A DNA stretch of 32,036 nt, taken from NCBI GenBank assembly GCA_018897155.1, contig JAHILE010000020.1:1-32036 (forward strand), given 5' to 3'. Positions within the stretch are counted from its first letter, which is position 1. Each line of letters opens with the position of its first letter. The notes beneath the pieces were generated by a model, which saw only the letters and a program-made list of their open reading frames with translations, was not told where the DNA came from and searched no databases. Shown here piece after piece: positions 22,375 to 31,200 of the stretch. The DNA is from Nanoarchaeota archaeon. GTDB taxonomy: Archaea > EX4484-52 > LFW-46. Made by a program: the position numbers and the translations under genes.

Positions 22375-23604
22375 ATGAAAAACAAATGTTTTGTTTTGTC
22401 GGTGCTGGTTTTATCAATAATGCTTGTTTCGGAAATCTCTTTTGCAGCTTCCGGAACATCTTCAATATATGTTTCTGTTGCAAAGTACGAGCCATTTCCT
22501 GCTGAAGCAGGGCAGTATCTTGATATTTGGTTTAAATTGGAAAATACGGGCACCGAATTATCAGATGGTGTGATTATAGAACTCTTGCCTGCATTTCCAT
22601 TCTCGCTTGAAACAGGTGATGCTGTAAAATCACTGGGCACAGTTCCTTCAGGAAGTACTGAGCTTGTCAAGTACCGCATAAAGGTCGCTGAAAAAGCAAC
22701 ATCAGGAGACAATATACTTCAAGTAAGATACAAATCAAGCACACTTAGTGAATGGGTTACAAAAGACGCGGATATTTCAATACAGGTGCATGATGCGGTG
22801 CTATCGGTTTCCAGCATTTCTTCTGCAGAAATGGCTCCCGGAAATGCCAGAACTGTAACAATATCTCTTGAAAACATGGCAGACACTTATCTGAAGGACA
22901 TTTCAGCAGTATTTGACTTCTCTTCAGCAACACTTCCTTTTGCAACACTGGACTCCATAAACGAAAAAAGAATTGTCAGCATGCCTGCAAAAGGAAAAGC
23001 AGAGGTTTCTTTTGAAATAATAACTTCGCCGGATGCGGCATCGGGCGTCTACAAAGCCCCCCTAACATTAAGCTATTCTGATACAACAAATAAAAAATAC
23101 ACGAGAGAATACACTATCGGATTTGTTGTAAATTCAAGGCCGGATTTCCAAATAGGCCTGCAGAAATACGACGCAATGACCGAGGGCTCGACAGGAACGG
23201 TAACAATAAGCGTGTCAAACACAGGGCCGGGCACAATAAAATTCATGTCAATGGATCTTCTTCCGTCTGTTGGATATGAGATATTCGGGGAAAAAAGCAT
23301 ATATCTTGGAAACCTGAACTCTGACGACTACCAGACGGGGTCGTTCAAAATATATGTGAAGCCGGGTGTGCTTGGCGAATCAAAAACCCTGCCTCTTGAA
23401 ATCTCGCTGAAATACAGGGACGGCCTGAACAATGTTTATTCAAAAGATGTTTCACTTGATTTGCGCGTCTATACGCAGTCCGAAATCAAATCATACGGCC
23501 TTGCGCCGGCCAGCGGAAGCAGCACAACTATTTATGTGATAATTGCGCTTGCTGTAATTTATTACGCTTACAAGAAATTTTTCAAAAAGAAGGCAAAAAT
23601 CTAA
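22375..23604 (+). CDS. COG1361 secreted/surface-anchored protein (cassette 2)
   Basis: This 409-aa protein has a signal peptide (MKNKCFVLSVLVLSIMLV, cleaved near SFA). It has three Ig/CARDB-like beta domains with 'LDIWFKLENTGTELSDGVII', 'ARTVTISLENMADTYLKDIS' and 'GTVTISVSNTGPGTIKFMSM', and a C-terminal membrane helix 'TIYVIIALAVIYYAYKKFF' followed by a Lys-rich tail. The domain order matches the protein at 16717. The gene is 88 bp downstream of its ATPase and 24 bp before its permease. An exterior beta-rich subunit with one anchor is what one would expect of an adaptor or sensor for the MacB-like pair; that role is inferred. Confidence 0.88.
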   Translation: MKNKCFVLSVLVLSIMLVSEISFAASGTSSIYVSVAKYEPFPAEAGQYLDIWFKLENTGTELSDGVIIELLPAFPFSLETGDAVKSLGTVPSGSTELVKYRIKVAEKATSGDNILQVRYKSSTLSEWVTKDADISIQVHDAVLSVSSISSAEMAPGNARTVTISLENMADTYLKDISAVFDFSSATLPFATLDSINEKRIVSMPAKGKAEVSFEIITSPDAASGVYKAPLTLSYSDTTNKKYTREYTIGFVVNSRPDFQIGLQKYDAMTEGSTGTVTISVSNTGPGTIKFMSMDLLPSVGYEIFGEKSIYLGNLNSDDYQTGSFKIYVKPGVLGESKTLPLEISLKYRDGLNNVYSKDVSLDLRVYTQSEIKSYGLAPASGSSTTIYVIIALAVIYYAYKKFFKKKAKI

Positions 23605-23628
23605 TAGGGGTTATCTGAGGTAAATTAT

Positions 23629-24810
23629 ATGCTTCTCGAATATTTTCGCCTCACGCTGAAAAACATAAGGCACAGGAAAATGCGAAGCTGGCTGACGATT
23701 CTTGGAATCATAATCGGCGTCGCATCCGTAGTCTCGCTGATATCGATAGGCCAGGGGCTCGAGAATGCGATTAACGCGCAGTTTGAACAGATGGGGACTC
23801 AGGTAATCATGGTAATGCCGAAAGGGCTGCAGACCGGATTTGCAAGCGGGCTCACAGACGATGATGTAAAAACAATAGAAAATCTCCCATATTTTGATTT
23901 TGTCACGCCGCTGGTCGTCAGCACGGCAGAGGTTGAATACAAGAGGGAAAAAAAGTTTGTAATGGTTAACGGCTTTCCGACAAAAGGCGCGGAAGACAGA
24001 TTCTCCGGCATGGATTTTACTATCGGGGAAGGCAGATATTTTAACCCGAATGAAAAATATGGCATTATTCTTGGCTACAATGTCGCAAAAGATATGTTTG
24101 ACAAGGAAATTCCGATACGTTCGCGCATAAAACTTAACGGAATTGATTTTACTGTAGTTGGAGTTTTCGAACAGCTCGGGCGGCCTGATGATGACCGCGC
24201 GATTTACGTGCCCCTTGATACAGCGCGCATTCTTTTCAACAAGCCCGATGAAGTAAATTTCATAATGCTGCGCGTCAAGCAGGGAACAGAAATCGCGCCT
24301 GTTGCCGAAACCCTGAAAAAAGAGCTGAAGCGCTCGCGCGGAAACGAGAATTTTGACGTATTCACCCCGGACCAGATACTGAAGCAAGCGGGGCAGATTC
24401 TTGGCGTGGTGCAATTGATTCTTGTCGGAATTGCTGCGATTTCCCTTGTTGTCGGAGGCATCGGCATAATGAATACGATGTACACTTCAGTTCTTGAGCG
24501 GACCAAAGAAATCGGAATAATGAAGGCGATAGGCGCTACAAATTATGATATCGCAGCAATATTTCTTACAGAATCGGGAATTCTCGGATTAATCGGCGGA
24601 TTAGTGGGAATCATTCTTGGCTCAGCTGTTGCGCAAATTGTCGGAGTGGTTGCAAAAGCTCAAGGGTTCGGTCTGCTTTTGATAATCATCGATCCCGTAG
24701 TTGTCGGCGGCGCGCTTATGTTTGCATTTGTTGTTGGCGCGCTTTCGGGGCTTTTGCCTGCAAGGCATGCCGCATCGCTTCAGCCAGTGGATGCGCTGAG
24801 GTATGAGTAA
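23629..24810 (+). CDS. MacB-like ABC transporter permease (cassette 2)
   Basis: This 393-aa protein has the MacB/FtsX layout: N-terminal helix 'MRSWLTILGIIIGVASVVSLI', an extracytoplasmic domain (about 45-260), then C-terminal helices with 'SLVVGGIGIMNTMYTSVLERTKEIGIMKAIGA', ending 'LQPVDALRYE'. It shares these signatures with the permease at 15334, but its outer domain lacks the Gly/Ser-rich insertion of that paralogue. The ATG is preceded by GAGGTAA. It completes the second cassette; substrate and direction are not shown by the sequence, though MacB homologues export. Confidence 0.93.
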   Translation: MLLEYFRLTLKNIRHRKMRSWLTILGIIIGVASVVSLISIGQGLENAINAQFEQMGTQVIMVMPKGLQTGFASGLTDDDVKTIENLPYFDFVTPLVVSTAEVEYKREKKFVMVNGFPTKGAEDRFSGMDFTIGEGRYFNPNEKYGIILGYNVAKDMFDKEIPIRSRIKLNGIDFTVVGVFEQLGRPDDDRAIYVPLDTARILFNKPDEVNFIMLRVKQGTEIAPVAETLKKELKRSRGNENFDVFTPDQILKQAGQILGVVQLILVGIAAISLVVGGIGIMNTMYTSVLERTKEIGIMKAIGATNYDIAAIFLTESGILGLIGGLVGIILGSAVAQIVGVVAKAQGFGLLLIIIDPVVVGGALMFAFVVGALSGLLPARHAASLQPVDALRYE

Positions 24811-24818
24811 ATCAACAG

Positions 24819-24829
24819 ATATATAAATA
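24819..24829 (+). promoter_or_regulatory. TATA box of the HAD gene
   Basis: GATATATAAAT is about 50 bp upstream of the ATG at 24873. The leader would carry GAGGAG at 24862-24867 as the ribosome binding site. Confidence 0.5.
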
Positions 24830-24872
24830 CCGGAAGTCCTAATTCTGAAGGGAAATCACCCGAGGAGTATTT

Positions 24873-25638
24873 ATGGAAAAAATAGTGGCTCTTGATTTTG
24901 ACAGGTTTCTTGTACCCGGCAACACAAAGGAAGAATTTGCAGGCATGATTTTTGAAAATGCCGTAAAGGATTTGGATGTTGCCAAAATAAGCAAGCTTAT
25001 TTACAACGGCCTGTATACGAAGCATTACCTGAACGAATTCAACAAATATGCAAATGCCGGAAATATGCCTGATGCTGAAATATCTATAATAAACGCATAT
25101 GACACTTACGACAAAATAATAAAAGGCATTCCAGAATCGCTGCTTCATGAATTCTCAAAAGGATATGCGCCGGAGTTTTCAAAAGATGGAAAAGAGGTTC
25201 TAAAGAAACTAAATGACCGCGAGTGGAACCTGTATCTTGTCAGCGGCGCGATGCAACCGTGTGTTAAAATCATTCTTGAAAAAAATGGCGTAGATGACCT
25301 TTTCAAAGGAATTTACTGCAATACGCTTAAAGTTTGATAATGGAATAATTCAAGGGCTTGAAAAAGAAATAATGATGCTCGGTGACAAAGTTATCCGGAT
25401 GACGAAAGAAAAACCGTATCAGAATATTTCAAGAGATGTTATTGCAATTGGGCACGATTTATTTGACCTGGGGCTTCTGAATGCAGCAAACTTGGCAATA
25501 ATTCTTGACACTGTTGAAAACCCTGCCGATCCAAAAGTAAAAGAAATGGGAGATGCACGAAGAAAAGAAGGCAGAAAAACAAGGATAATATACCATCTTT
25601 ATGAGCTTCCGGAACGCTGGACCAGATGGAACACATAA
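24873..25638 (+). pseudogene. HAD-superfamily phosphatase (phosphoserine phosphatase-like), frameshifted
   Basis: The frame from ATG 24873 encodes 'VALDFDRFLVP' (HAD motif I, D-x-D) and 'NLYLVSGAMQPCVKII' (motif II), then stops after 'GIYCNTLKV'. The +1 frame continues directly with 'KFDNGIIQG ... KPYQNI ... VIAIGHDLFDLGLLNAANLAIIL' (motifs III and IV). Removing one G near 25332 (CTT AAA G TTT GAT) restores a single ~255-aa protein. So the gene is a HAD phosphatase with a single-base insertion, a sequencing error or a recoding site. The residue after D-x-D is Arg-Phe rather than the usual x-Thr, and motif IV is GHDLFD, so catalysis may be altered even without the shift. Confidence 0.7.
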
Positions 25639-25657
25639 TGCGAAGGCAATAGCCATC

Positions 25658-25753
25658 CTATTGCTGGCTGTTATTGTAAAGGGTTATGGCAAGAAGCAGC
25701 GCAAACAATATGAATGTTGCAAGAAGCGCATAATCCGTAAATGAATATCCCAT
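25658..25753 (-). CDS. Possible 31-aa single-span membrane microprotein
   Basis: The frame begins MGYSFTDYALLATFILFALLL and ends AITLYNNSQQ: one hydrophobic helix with short polar ends. It lies antisense between the HAD and pyrG genes. The TATA-like CATATATTAAT (25784-25794) that fits pyrG could also serve this strand with a leader of about 10 nt. There is no family match to judge by, and short hydrophobic frames arise by chance. Confidence 0.35.
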   Translation of the reverse strand: MGYSFTDYALLATFILFALLLAITLYNNSQQ

Positions 25754-25783
25754 AAAGAGTCGCTATTAATAACTCGCTCCAAA

Positions 25784-25794
25784 CATATATTAAT
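25784..25794 (+). promoter_or_regulatory. TATA box of pyrG
   Basis: CATATATTAAT is centred about 27 bp from the ATG at 25815, indicating a leaderless pyrG transcript. Confidence 0.6.
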
Positions 25795-25814
25795 CTTTCC
25801 CTACATAGTTTATT

Positions 25815-27437
25815 ATGCGCACAAGTTCTTCGGAATGGAGTTCAAAAAAATCGAATTGTAAGTGGATAATAATAACAGGCGGCGTTCTTTCAGGTCTTGG
25901 CAAAGGCATAGTTTCTGCAAGCATCGGCAGGCTTTTGAATACTGCTGCGAAAGTAGTTCCGATAAAATGCGACGGGTATCTGAATGTCGATCCGGGCACG
26001 ATAAATCCTTATGAGCACGGCGAAGTTTTTGTTCTTGAAGACGGCGGCGAGGTCGATATGGACTTCGGCCACTACGAACGATTTATGAACATCAATGCAA
26101 AGTTTTCATGGAATCTCACTTCAGGCAAGATATTCAAGTCAGTAATTGATAGGGAGCGCAAAGGCGATTTTCTCGGCAAAACCGTGCAGATGATTCCGCA
26201 GGTAACTGATGAAATAAAGCAGACGTTCAAAAAAATCGCTCTTGAGGAAAATGCGGATGTTGTAATAATAGAAATCGGCGGCACTGTAGGAGATATCGAG
26301 AATATGCTGTTCCTTGAGGCTGTAAGGCAAATGCGCGTGGATGTCGGGCGCGAAAACATCATGTATGTCCATCTTTCGCTGGTTCCTGAAGCAAACGGAG
26401 AGCAGAAGACAAAGCCCACACAGCAGAGTATAAAGATTCTGCAGGGAATCGGGATACAGCCGGATATCATAGTCGGAAGGTCGGCGCAAAAGCTCACGGA
26501 TAAATCAAAGGAAAGAATCGCGCTTTTCTGCAATGTCGAGAAAAAAGAAGTCATAAGCGACCCTGATTCTTCAACGATTTATGAGATACCCGTCATTTTT
26601 GAGGAAGAGGGTCTTCTTAATCTGATAAATGATAAATTCGATATTGGCGCGAAACAGGATATGAAAAACTGGCGCGCAATTGTCGAAAAAATAAAGGCGT
26701 CGAAAAAAGAGGCCACTATCGCAGTCTGCGGAAAATACACGGATTTGCACGACGCCTACGCAAGCATAATTGAAGCTTTAAAGCACGCCGGTGCGAGACT
26801 TGGAGTCCTGCCGAAAATCGCATGGATTGAGACCACTGAAATCGAGAAGGGAAAAAAGAGCGTTTCGGATGCTCTAAGTGGCGTTGACGGAATCATAGTC
26901 CCGGGAGGTTGGGGCGCACGCGGAACTGAAGGCAAGATGCAAGTGATTAAGTTTGCACGCGAAAATAACATTCCATTCCTTGGGCTTTGCTACGGATTGC
27001 AGCTGGCGCTTATCGAATTTGCGCGCAATGTCTGCGGGCTTGACAGGGCAAATTCAATGGAAATTGACAAGGATACAAAGCATCCGGTGGTAAAAATATT
27101 ACCCGGGCAGAACCTCAACAAAATGGGCGGAACATCGCGGCTTGGCGCGTATGAGGCGGATATCCTGAAGGGGTCGCGCGTGGAAAAAATTTATGGTTCG
27201 TTGAAAGTGTCGGAAAGGCACAGGCACCGCTATGAAGTCAATCCCGAATACCACGATTGCTTCAAAAAGAACGGCATGGTTCTTTCAGGCACTTCGGAAA
27301 ACGGAAAGCTTGTGGAATTCATCGAGCTTCCGAATCACAAATTCTTTGTCGCAACGCAGGCGCATCCGGAGTTTAAGTCGCGTCTCGAAAAGCCTGCGCC
27401 GATGTTTTTGGAGTTTCTGAGAGCCAGTTCAACGTGA
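25815..27437 (+). CDS. pyrG: CTP synthase
   Basis: This 540-aa protein amidates UTP to CTP using glutamine and ATP. The synthetase domain starts with 'IIITGGVLSGLGKGIVSASIG' (P-loop) and 'KCDGYLNVDPGTINPYEHGEVFVLEDGGEVDMDFGHYERF', and continues with 'EIGGTVGDIE'. The glutamine amidotransferase domain has 'GIIVPGGWGARG', the nucleophile Cys392 in GLCYG, and His517/Glu519 in HPEF. The length is typical. About 15 extra residues (MRTSSSEWSSKKSNC) precede the family's usual MKYI-like start; the ATG fits the TATA box 27 bp upstream. This is a single-copy housekeeping gene and the most GC-rich, native-looking stretch of the right half of the window. Confidence 0.98.
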   Translation: MRTSSSEWSSKKSNCKWIIITGGVLSGLGKGIVSASIGRLLNTAAKVVPIKCDGYLNVDPGTINPYEHGEVFVLEDGGEVDMDFGHYERFMNINAKFSWNLTSGKIFKSVIDRERKGDFLGKTVQMIPQVTDEIKQTFKKIALEENADVVIIEIGGTVGDIENMLFLEAVRQMRVDVGRENIMYVHLSLVPEANGEQKTKPTQQSIKILQGIGIQPDIIVGRSAQKLTDKSKERIALFCNVEKKEVISDPDSSTIYEIPVIFEEEGLLNLINDKFDIGAKQDMKNWRAIVEKIKASKKEATIAVCGKYTDLHDAYASIIEALKHAGARLGVLPKIAWIETTEIEKGKKSVSDALSGVDGIIVPGGWGARGTEGKMQVIKFARENNIPFLGLCYGLQLALIEFARNVCGLDRANSMEIDKDTKHPVVKILPGQNLNKMGGTSRLGAYEADILKGSRVEKIYGSLKVSERHRHRYEVNPEYHDCFKKNGMVLSGTSENGKLVEFIELPNHKFFVATQAHPEFKSRLEKPAPMFLEFLRASST

Positions 27438-27447
27438 TTTGGCTCTT

Positions 27448-27535
27448 AAAAAGCCTTGAGCGAAACGAAAGGATTTCTTAAAGCGGCATCACAGTAAACG
27501 CTTTAAGATAGCTTGGAAACCGCAGTCTCCATGAT
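27448..27535 (+). repeat. Second copy of the dispersed AAAGCCTTGARCGA...CCATGA block
   Basis: Downstream of pyrG, AAAGCCTTGAGCGAAACGAA, GGATTTCTTAAAGC and later AGCTTGGAAAC...GTCTCCATGA follow the same order as in 16617-16690. The terminal stem here is imperfect (GGAAAC/GTCTCC). The remaining gap to 27662 shows no gene. Confidence 0.5.
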
Positions 27536-27662
27536 TTAGGAACTGCATCACTCACAATAATTCGCCATACCAATACTTGAATATGTAGGGGGGTCAAAAG
27601 TTTTTCTTGTTAGAATAATGTAAATAAGAGTAATAAACACAATAGGTCATAGTATAATACAT

Positions 27663-30386
27663 ATGGATGAAGAACAAACCCGAGAGCAAATAATCGATAA
27701 CCAGTTAAAATCCGTTGGTTGGATTAAAAAATACGTAAAAGAAGAAGTTAATTCTGTTAGATCAATTTTTAAGAATAAGGAATATGTCTTATCTGAAGGT
27801 CCGAAGGATAATTCTGGACGATTTATTGATTATTTGCTGCTAGCTGAAGATAATGCTCCTCTTACAATAATAGAAGCAAAAAAGTTCTCCGTATCCGAAG
27901 ATAATGGAAGATCACAGGCTAGAACTTACTCAAAAGATATTGAATCGCAGACAAATGAGAAACTCCCCATATTCTTGACTAATGGAGATAAATGGCTCTT
28001 AATAGATCAAGATGGTATAGAACGACATGTTAGCGGTCCGTTTTCACAAGAGGATTTGAAAAGGAGATCAGAATTATATCGTAAACGAAGAGATCCAACG
28101 GAAATAAATATAGGAAAGATTGTTACTCGGGATAGAAGTATTCTTATTGTTAAACAGATGATGGAACACATTCAAAAAGGGCACAGATCTGCCCTTATTT
28201 CGATGGCGACCGGGACTGGAAAAACCAGGGTTGCCATGGCCATGATTGATGTTCTTTTGAGAGCAAATGTTGTAAGAAATGTTTTATTTATTGCAGACCG
28301 GATTGCATTAACTAATCAAGCAAAATCTGCCGGATTCAAGGAATTTTTTAGTGGTGAAGCAGTAATTGATTTAAGGGATAATCCAAAAAGCTTTCCACCT
28401 GGGATGTATGTTTCAACAGTTCAAACACTTAGGGGTGGAAGACAAAACAAATTTTATAAAAAATTCAGTCCGGGTTTTTTTGATATGATTATCTTTGATG
28501 AGGCCCACCGGTCAATTTATGATCCGAATAGGGAAATTCATCAGTATTTTGATGCTATACGAATTGGTCTTACTGCAACACCATCAACTGCTGAAAGCAG
28601 AAACACGTTTGAATTATTTGATTGTGCGGACAATAAACCAACAGTCGAATATTCCTATGATGAAGCTTTAAGACCACCTCCTGTTTTAGTTCCTTTTCGA
28701 GCAGAAATTATTGATACTAAAGTTCTTTCTTTAGGAATTGAAGGAGCGAAATTGACGAAACAGCTTAAAGACCAGTTGAGAAAACAAGAGGAAGATCCGA
28801 GATATATGCTTCTTCCCGGTTCCTCCTTTGCAAAGGTGTTCATGGACGATAAAACCAACGAAGTTGTAATAAGGGAGTTTGTTAATCGGTGTTATAAGTC
28901 TGATGAAGGAAAGCCGGCAAAAACCATCTTTTTTTGTGCGAATGTAAATCATGCAAAGCACATCAAACGTATATTCAACAAGCTTTTCCCAAAACTAAGT
29001 AATGATGTTCAGATAATTGTTTCTGAAATTTATCGATATACTGATGAAATTTCCCGGTTTAAATTAGATTCTGAGCCAAGAATTGCGTTATCTGTCGGTG
29101 TTTTAGACACCGGCGTTGATATTCCGGAAGTATGTAACCTTGTATTTGTAAAACCAGTTTTTTCAAAGATACGTTTCTGGCAGATGCTTGGCAGGGGAAC
29201 AAGAAACTGGGAATCATGTAAACACAAAGAATGGCTTCCAAACAGGGAGAAAAATGATTTTCTTATACTGGATTTTACAATCGGCGGGCATTCAAATGTC
29301 AAATATCATAATCTTAAAGAAGCTAAAGAAAGAAAAACAGGAACAGACGCTCTTACTCGCATATTTTTGAACCGTGTGGAATTATTGAAGAAAAAAATGG
29401 ACGCCAAGCAAAAGCTATTATTGGAGGACAAAATCATAAAAGAAGTTGAGTCCCTAGACAAAGATTCGTTTATTGTCAGAGAAAAGCTTCCAATAATCAG
29501 AAAAGTTGTTTCCAGAAAATTTGACTTAAAAGAGTATGTTTCTGAATTGAAAAATGACATTGCTCCAATGATTTCATTAAATCCGGGCAAAAACCCTATG
29601 GTTTCTTCATTTATTTTGTCAGTTGAAAAATTGTTTAAGTACATCCTAGATGGGAACCGAGAGGAAATAATAGGCATCAAAGAATATGTTGAAGAAAAAA
29701 TGGAAAACATTCTGCAGAAAGACAATCTAGAGCACGTTCAAGAGAAGCGAGAAGATATATTAAAGGTTCTTCAGGAAACATTCTGGGACGAAATTACATT
29801 TGAGGATGTGGAGTTTATTATTACTGAGCTTGCCCCTTTAATGGTGTATTATGAAAAGAAGGATCCAAAACGGATGCTTCAGGTGGATGCTCCAGACATG
29901 CTAATAAGAGAAGAAATTGCACATTACGGAGTTAAAGAGGATGAAGAACTCAAAAAATTCTTAGAAGCGAACTTACTTGCCAGAAAAATAACTGATGGCA
30001 GCGGTATAACGCCGGCAGAGCTTCTTGAACTGGAAAGCCAATTAAGAGCATTAAGGCCGGGAATGACTATTGAAAATGTGCAAAAGATCCAAAAGATAGA
30101 TTTCCTGCTTTTCTTAAGAAAAATTCTTGGCCTAAAACGGGAGTACGATCCTCAGGTTCTGATAGAACAGGAATTTGACAAGCACATTATCGATAAAAAT
30201 CAAGATTACACATCAGAACAGATAAAGTTTTTGAATGTCTTAAAAAAAGTATTTGCCCGCACAAAGCACATTGAATTAAAGGATTTTACAGTCCCGCCGT
30301 TATCAAATGAGCGGCCTTTAGACAAATTCCAGACATCTGAACTGCAAAAGATTGTTCTTGAGTGCAATAAGATTAAGATGCGTTGA
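27663..30386 (+). CDS. hsdR: Type I restriction endonuclease R subunit (HsdR, EcoEI-like)
   Basis: This 907-aa protein is the motor and nuclease subunit of a type I restriction system. The N-terminal nuclease domain has the PD-(D/E)xK core D56 ... E71-A-K73 in 'FIDYLLLAEDNAPLTIIEAKK'. The SF2 helicase follows with Walker A ATGTGKT (about 182-188), DEAH at 279-282, 'LTATP', and motif VI-like 'QMLGRGTRN'. The C-terminal region (about 600-907) is helical and resembles the EcoEI R C-terminal domain. Nearby HsdS begins at 32003, but no methylase gene is within view. Codons are visibly more A/T-rich than in pyrG, consistent with transfer. It ends 1 bp from the convergent gene at 30388. Confidence 0.9.
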   Translation: MDEEQTREQIIDNQLKSVGWIKKYVKEEVNSVRSIFKNKEYVLSEGPKDNSGRFIDYLLLAEDNAPLTIIEAKKFSVSEDNGRSQARTYSKDIESQTNEKLPIFLTNGDKWLLIDQDGIERHVSGPFSQEDLKRRSELYRKRRDPTEINIGKIVTRDRSILIVKQMMEHIQKGHRSALISMATGTGKTRVAMAMIDVLLRANVVRNVLFIADRIALTNQAKSAGFKEFFSGEAVIDLRDNPKSFPPGMYVSTVQTLRGGRQNKFYKKFSPGFFDMIIFDEAHRSIYDPNREIHQYFDAIRIGLTATPSTAESRNTFELFDCADNKPTVEYSYDEALRPPPVLVPFRAEIIDTKVLSLGIEGAKLTKQLKDQLRKQEEDPRYMLLPGSSFAKVFMDDKTNEVVIREFVNRCYKSDEGKPAKTIFFCANVNHAKHIKRIFNKLFPKLSNDVQIIVSEIYRYTDEISRFKLDSEPRIALSVGVLDTGVDIPEVCNLVFVKPVFSKIRFWQMLGRGTRNWESCKHKEWLPNREKNDFLILDFTIGGHSNVKYHNLKEAKERKTGTDALTRIFLNRVELLKKKMDAKQKLLLEDKIIKEVESLDKDSFIVREKLPIIRKVVSRKFDLKEYVSELKNDIAPMISLNPGKNPMVSSFILSVEKLFKYILDGNREEIIGIKEYVEEKMENILQKDNLEHVQEKREDILKVLQETFWDEITFEDVEFIITELAPLMVYYEKKDPKRMLQVDAPDMLIREEIAHYGVKEDEELKKFLEANLLARKITDGSGITPAELLELESQLRALRPGMTIENVQKIQKIDFLLFLRKILGLKREYDPQVLIEQEFDKHIIDKNQDYTSEQIKFLNVLKKVFARTKHIELKDFTVPPLSNERPLDKFQTSELQKIVLECNKIKMR

Positions 30387-30387
30387 T

Positions 30388-31200
30388 TTAAGATGTTTTA
30401 ATGTCTTTCATTCGTATTTCTAGAATTTGGGCTTTTAATCCGCTCGGAGCCGTAAATTTATTGTCTTTTATCGAATATGTTTTGTCGATATTTAATTTTT
30501 CGATTACATGCTCTATTTTTTCAATGTTAGTTTTACCAATTGCATGCATTCTTACAAAAGGTATATCTTTTAATTGAAGTCTGGACTTTAGCTCTTCTTC
30601 GATCATTTCTTCTGTTTTATTATTCCCTACGAAAACAGCTAAAGGGAAAAAATGTATTGTGTTGTTAAAGAATTCCCTGTATTTTTGGGCATATTCGTTT
30701 CCATATTCTGTTTTATAAATTTCCATAAATGGAATTAGCATTTCATCAAAATAGCCGCCGCCAATCAAATTAAATATTCTCGACCCCTTTTCAGGATAGT
30801 TTAAGATAAGCTCCTTATGAAGTGCTTTGGCGTTAGAATTATTTTTATCAAAGGCCCGATTTACACGCCGTGCCATTATGATGCACCGTATATCTTCAAG
30901 TGGAAGAAGTTCTTTAAGTTTGTTAATATTCGAATTTTGCTCAATGGATAAGTCTTCATATTCAAAGTAGCTGTCTTCTAGATCCTTATGCACAACCTGA
31001 ACTGGCAAGCTTTCTTGATCCTTATATTCTTCAAGTTTAACAAGAATTTTGTCAACAATTTTCGGATCCGTTATTGTCTGATTTCCAATAACGACAGACT
31101 TTGAATTTATGATGATTTTTCGGTTGTCTATTTTTATGTTTATTAATTTCTCCGGGATAATCCCTTTCAAGAAGTCAAGAAGCCCCATATTAATTCCCAT
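30388..31200 (-). CDS. Unrecognised 270-aa protein in the restriction locus
   Basis: I do not recognise a family. The protein starts with an amphipathic 'MGLLDFLKGIIPEKLINIKI', followed by a region rich in Ile, Lys and Asn. The central part (about 100-200) is helical ('IRCIIMARRVNRAFD', 'GSRIFNLIGGGYFDEMLIPFMEIYKTEYG') and the C-terminus mixes strands and helices. There is no signal peptide or clear membrane helix, so it is probably cytoplasmic. The start at 31200 overlaps the upstream small gene by 11 bp; an in-frame ATG at 31188 is an alternative. It is convergent with hsdR, 1 bp apart, inside an R-to-S interval. It could be a defence accessory, a second antiphage component or unrelated cargo. 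Confidence 0.75.
   Translation of the reverse strand: MGINMGLLDFLKGIIPEKLINIKIDNRKIIINSKSVVIGNQTITDPKIVDKILVKLEEYKDQESLPVQVVHKDLEDSYFEYEDLSIEQNSNINKLKELLPLEDIRCIIMARRVNRAFDKNNSNAKALHKELILNYPEKGSRIFNLIGGGYFDEMLIPFMEIYKTEYGNEYAQKYREFFNNTIHFFPLAVFVGNNKTEEMIEEELKSRLQLKDIPFVRMHAIGKTNIEKIEHVIEKLNIDKTYSIKDNKFTAPSGLKAQILEIRMKDIKTS

Noticed and set aside
23611-24414. 267-aa minus-strand frame opposite the cassette-2 permease
   Set aside because: Antisense to a well-supported MacB permease and without promoter or domain.
26072-26554. 160-aa minus-strand frame inside pyrG
   Set aside because: Antisense shadow in a conserved housekeeping gene.
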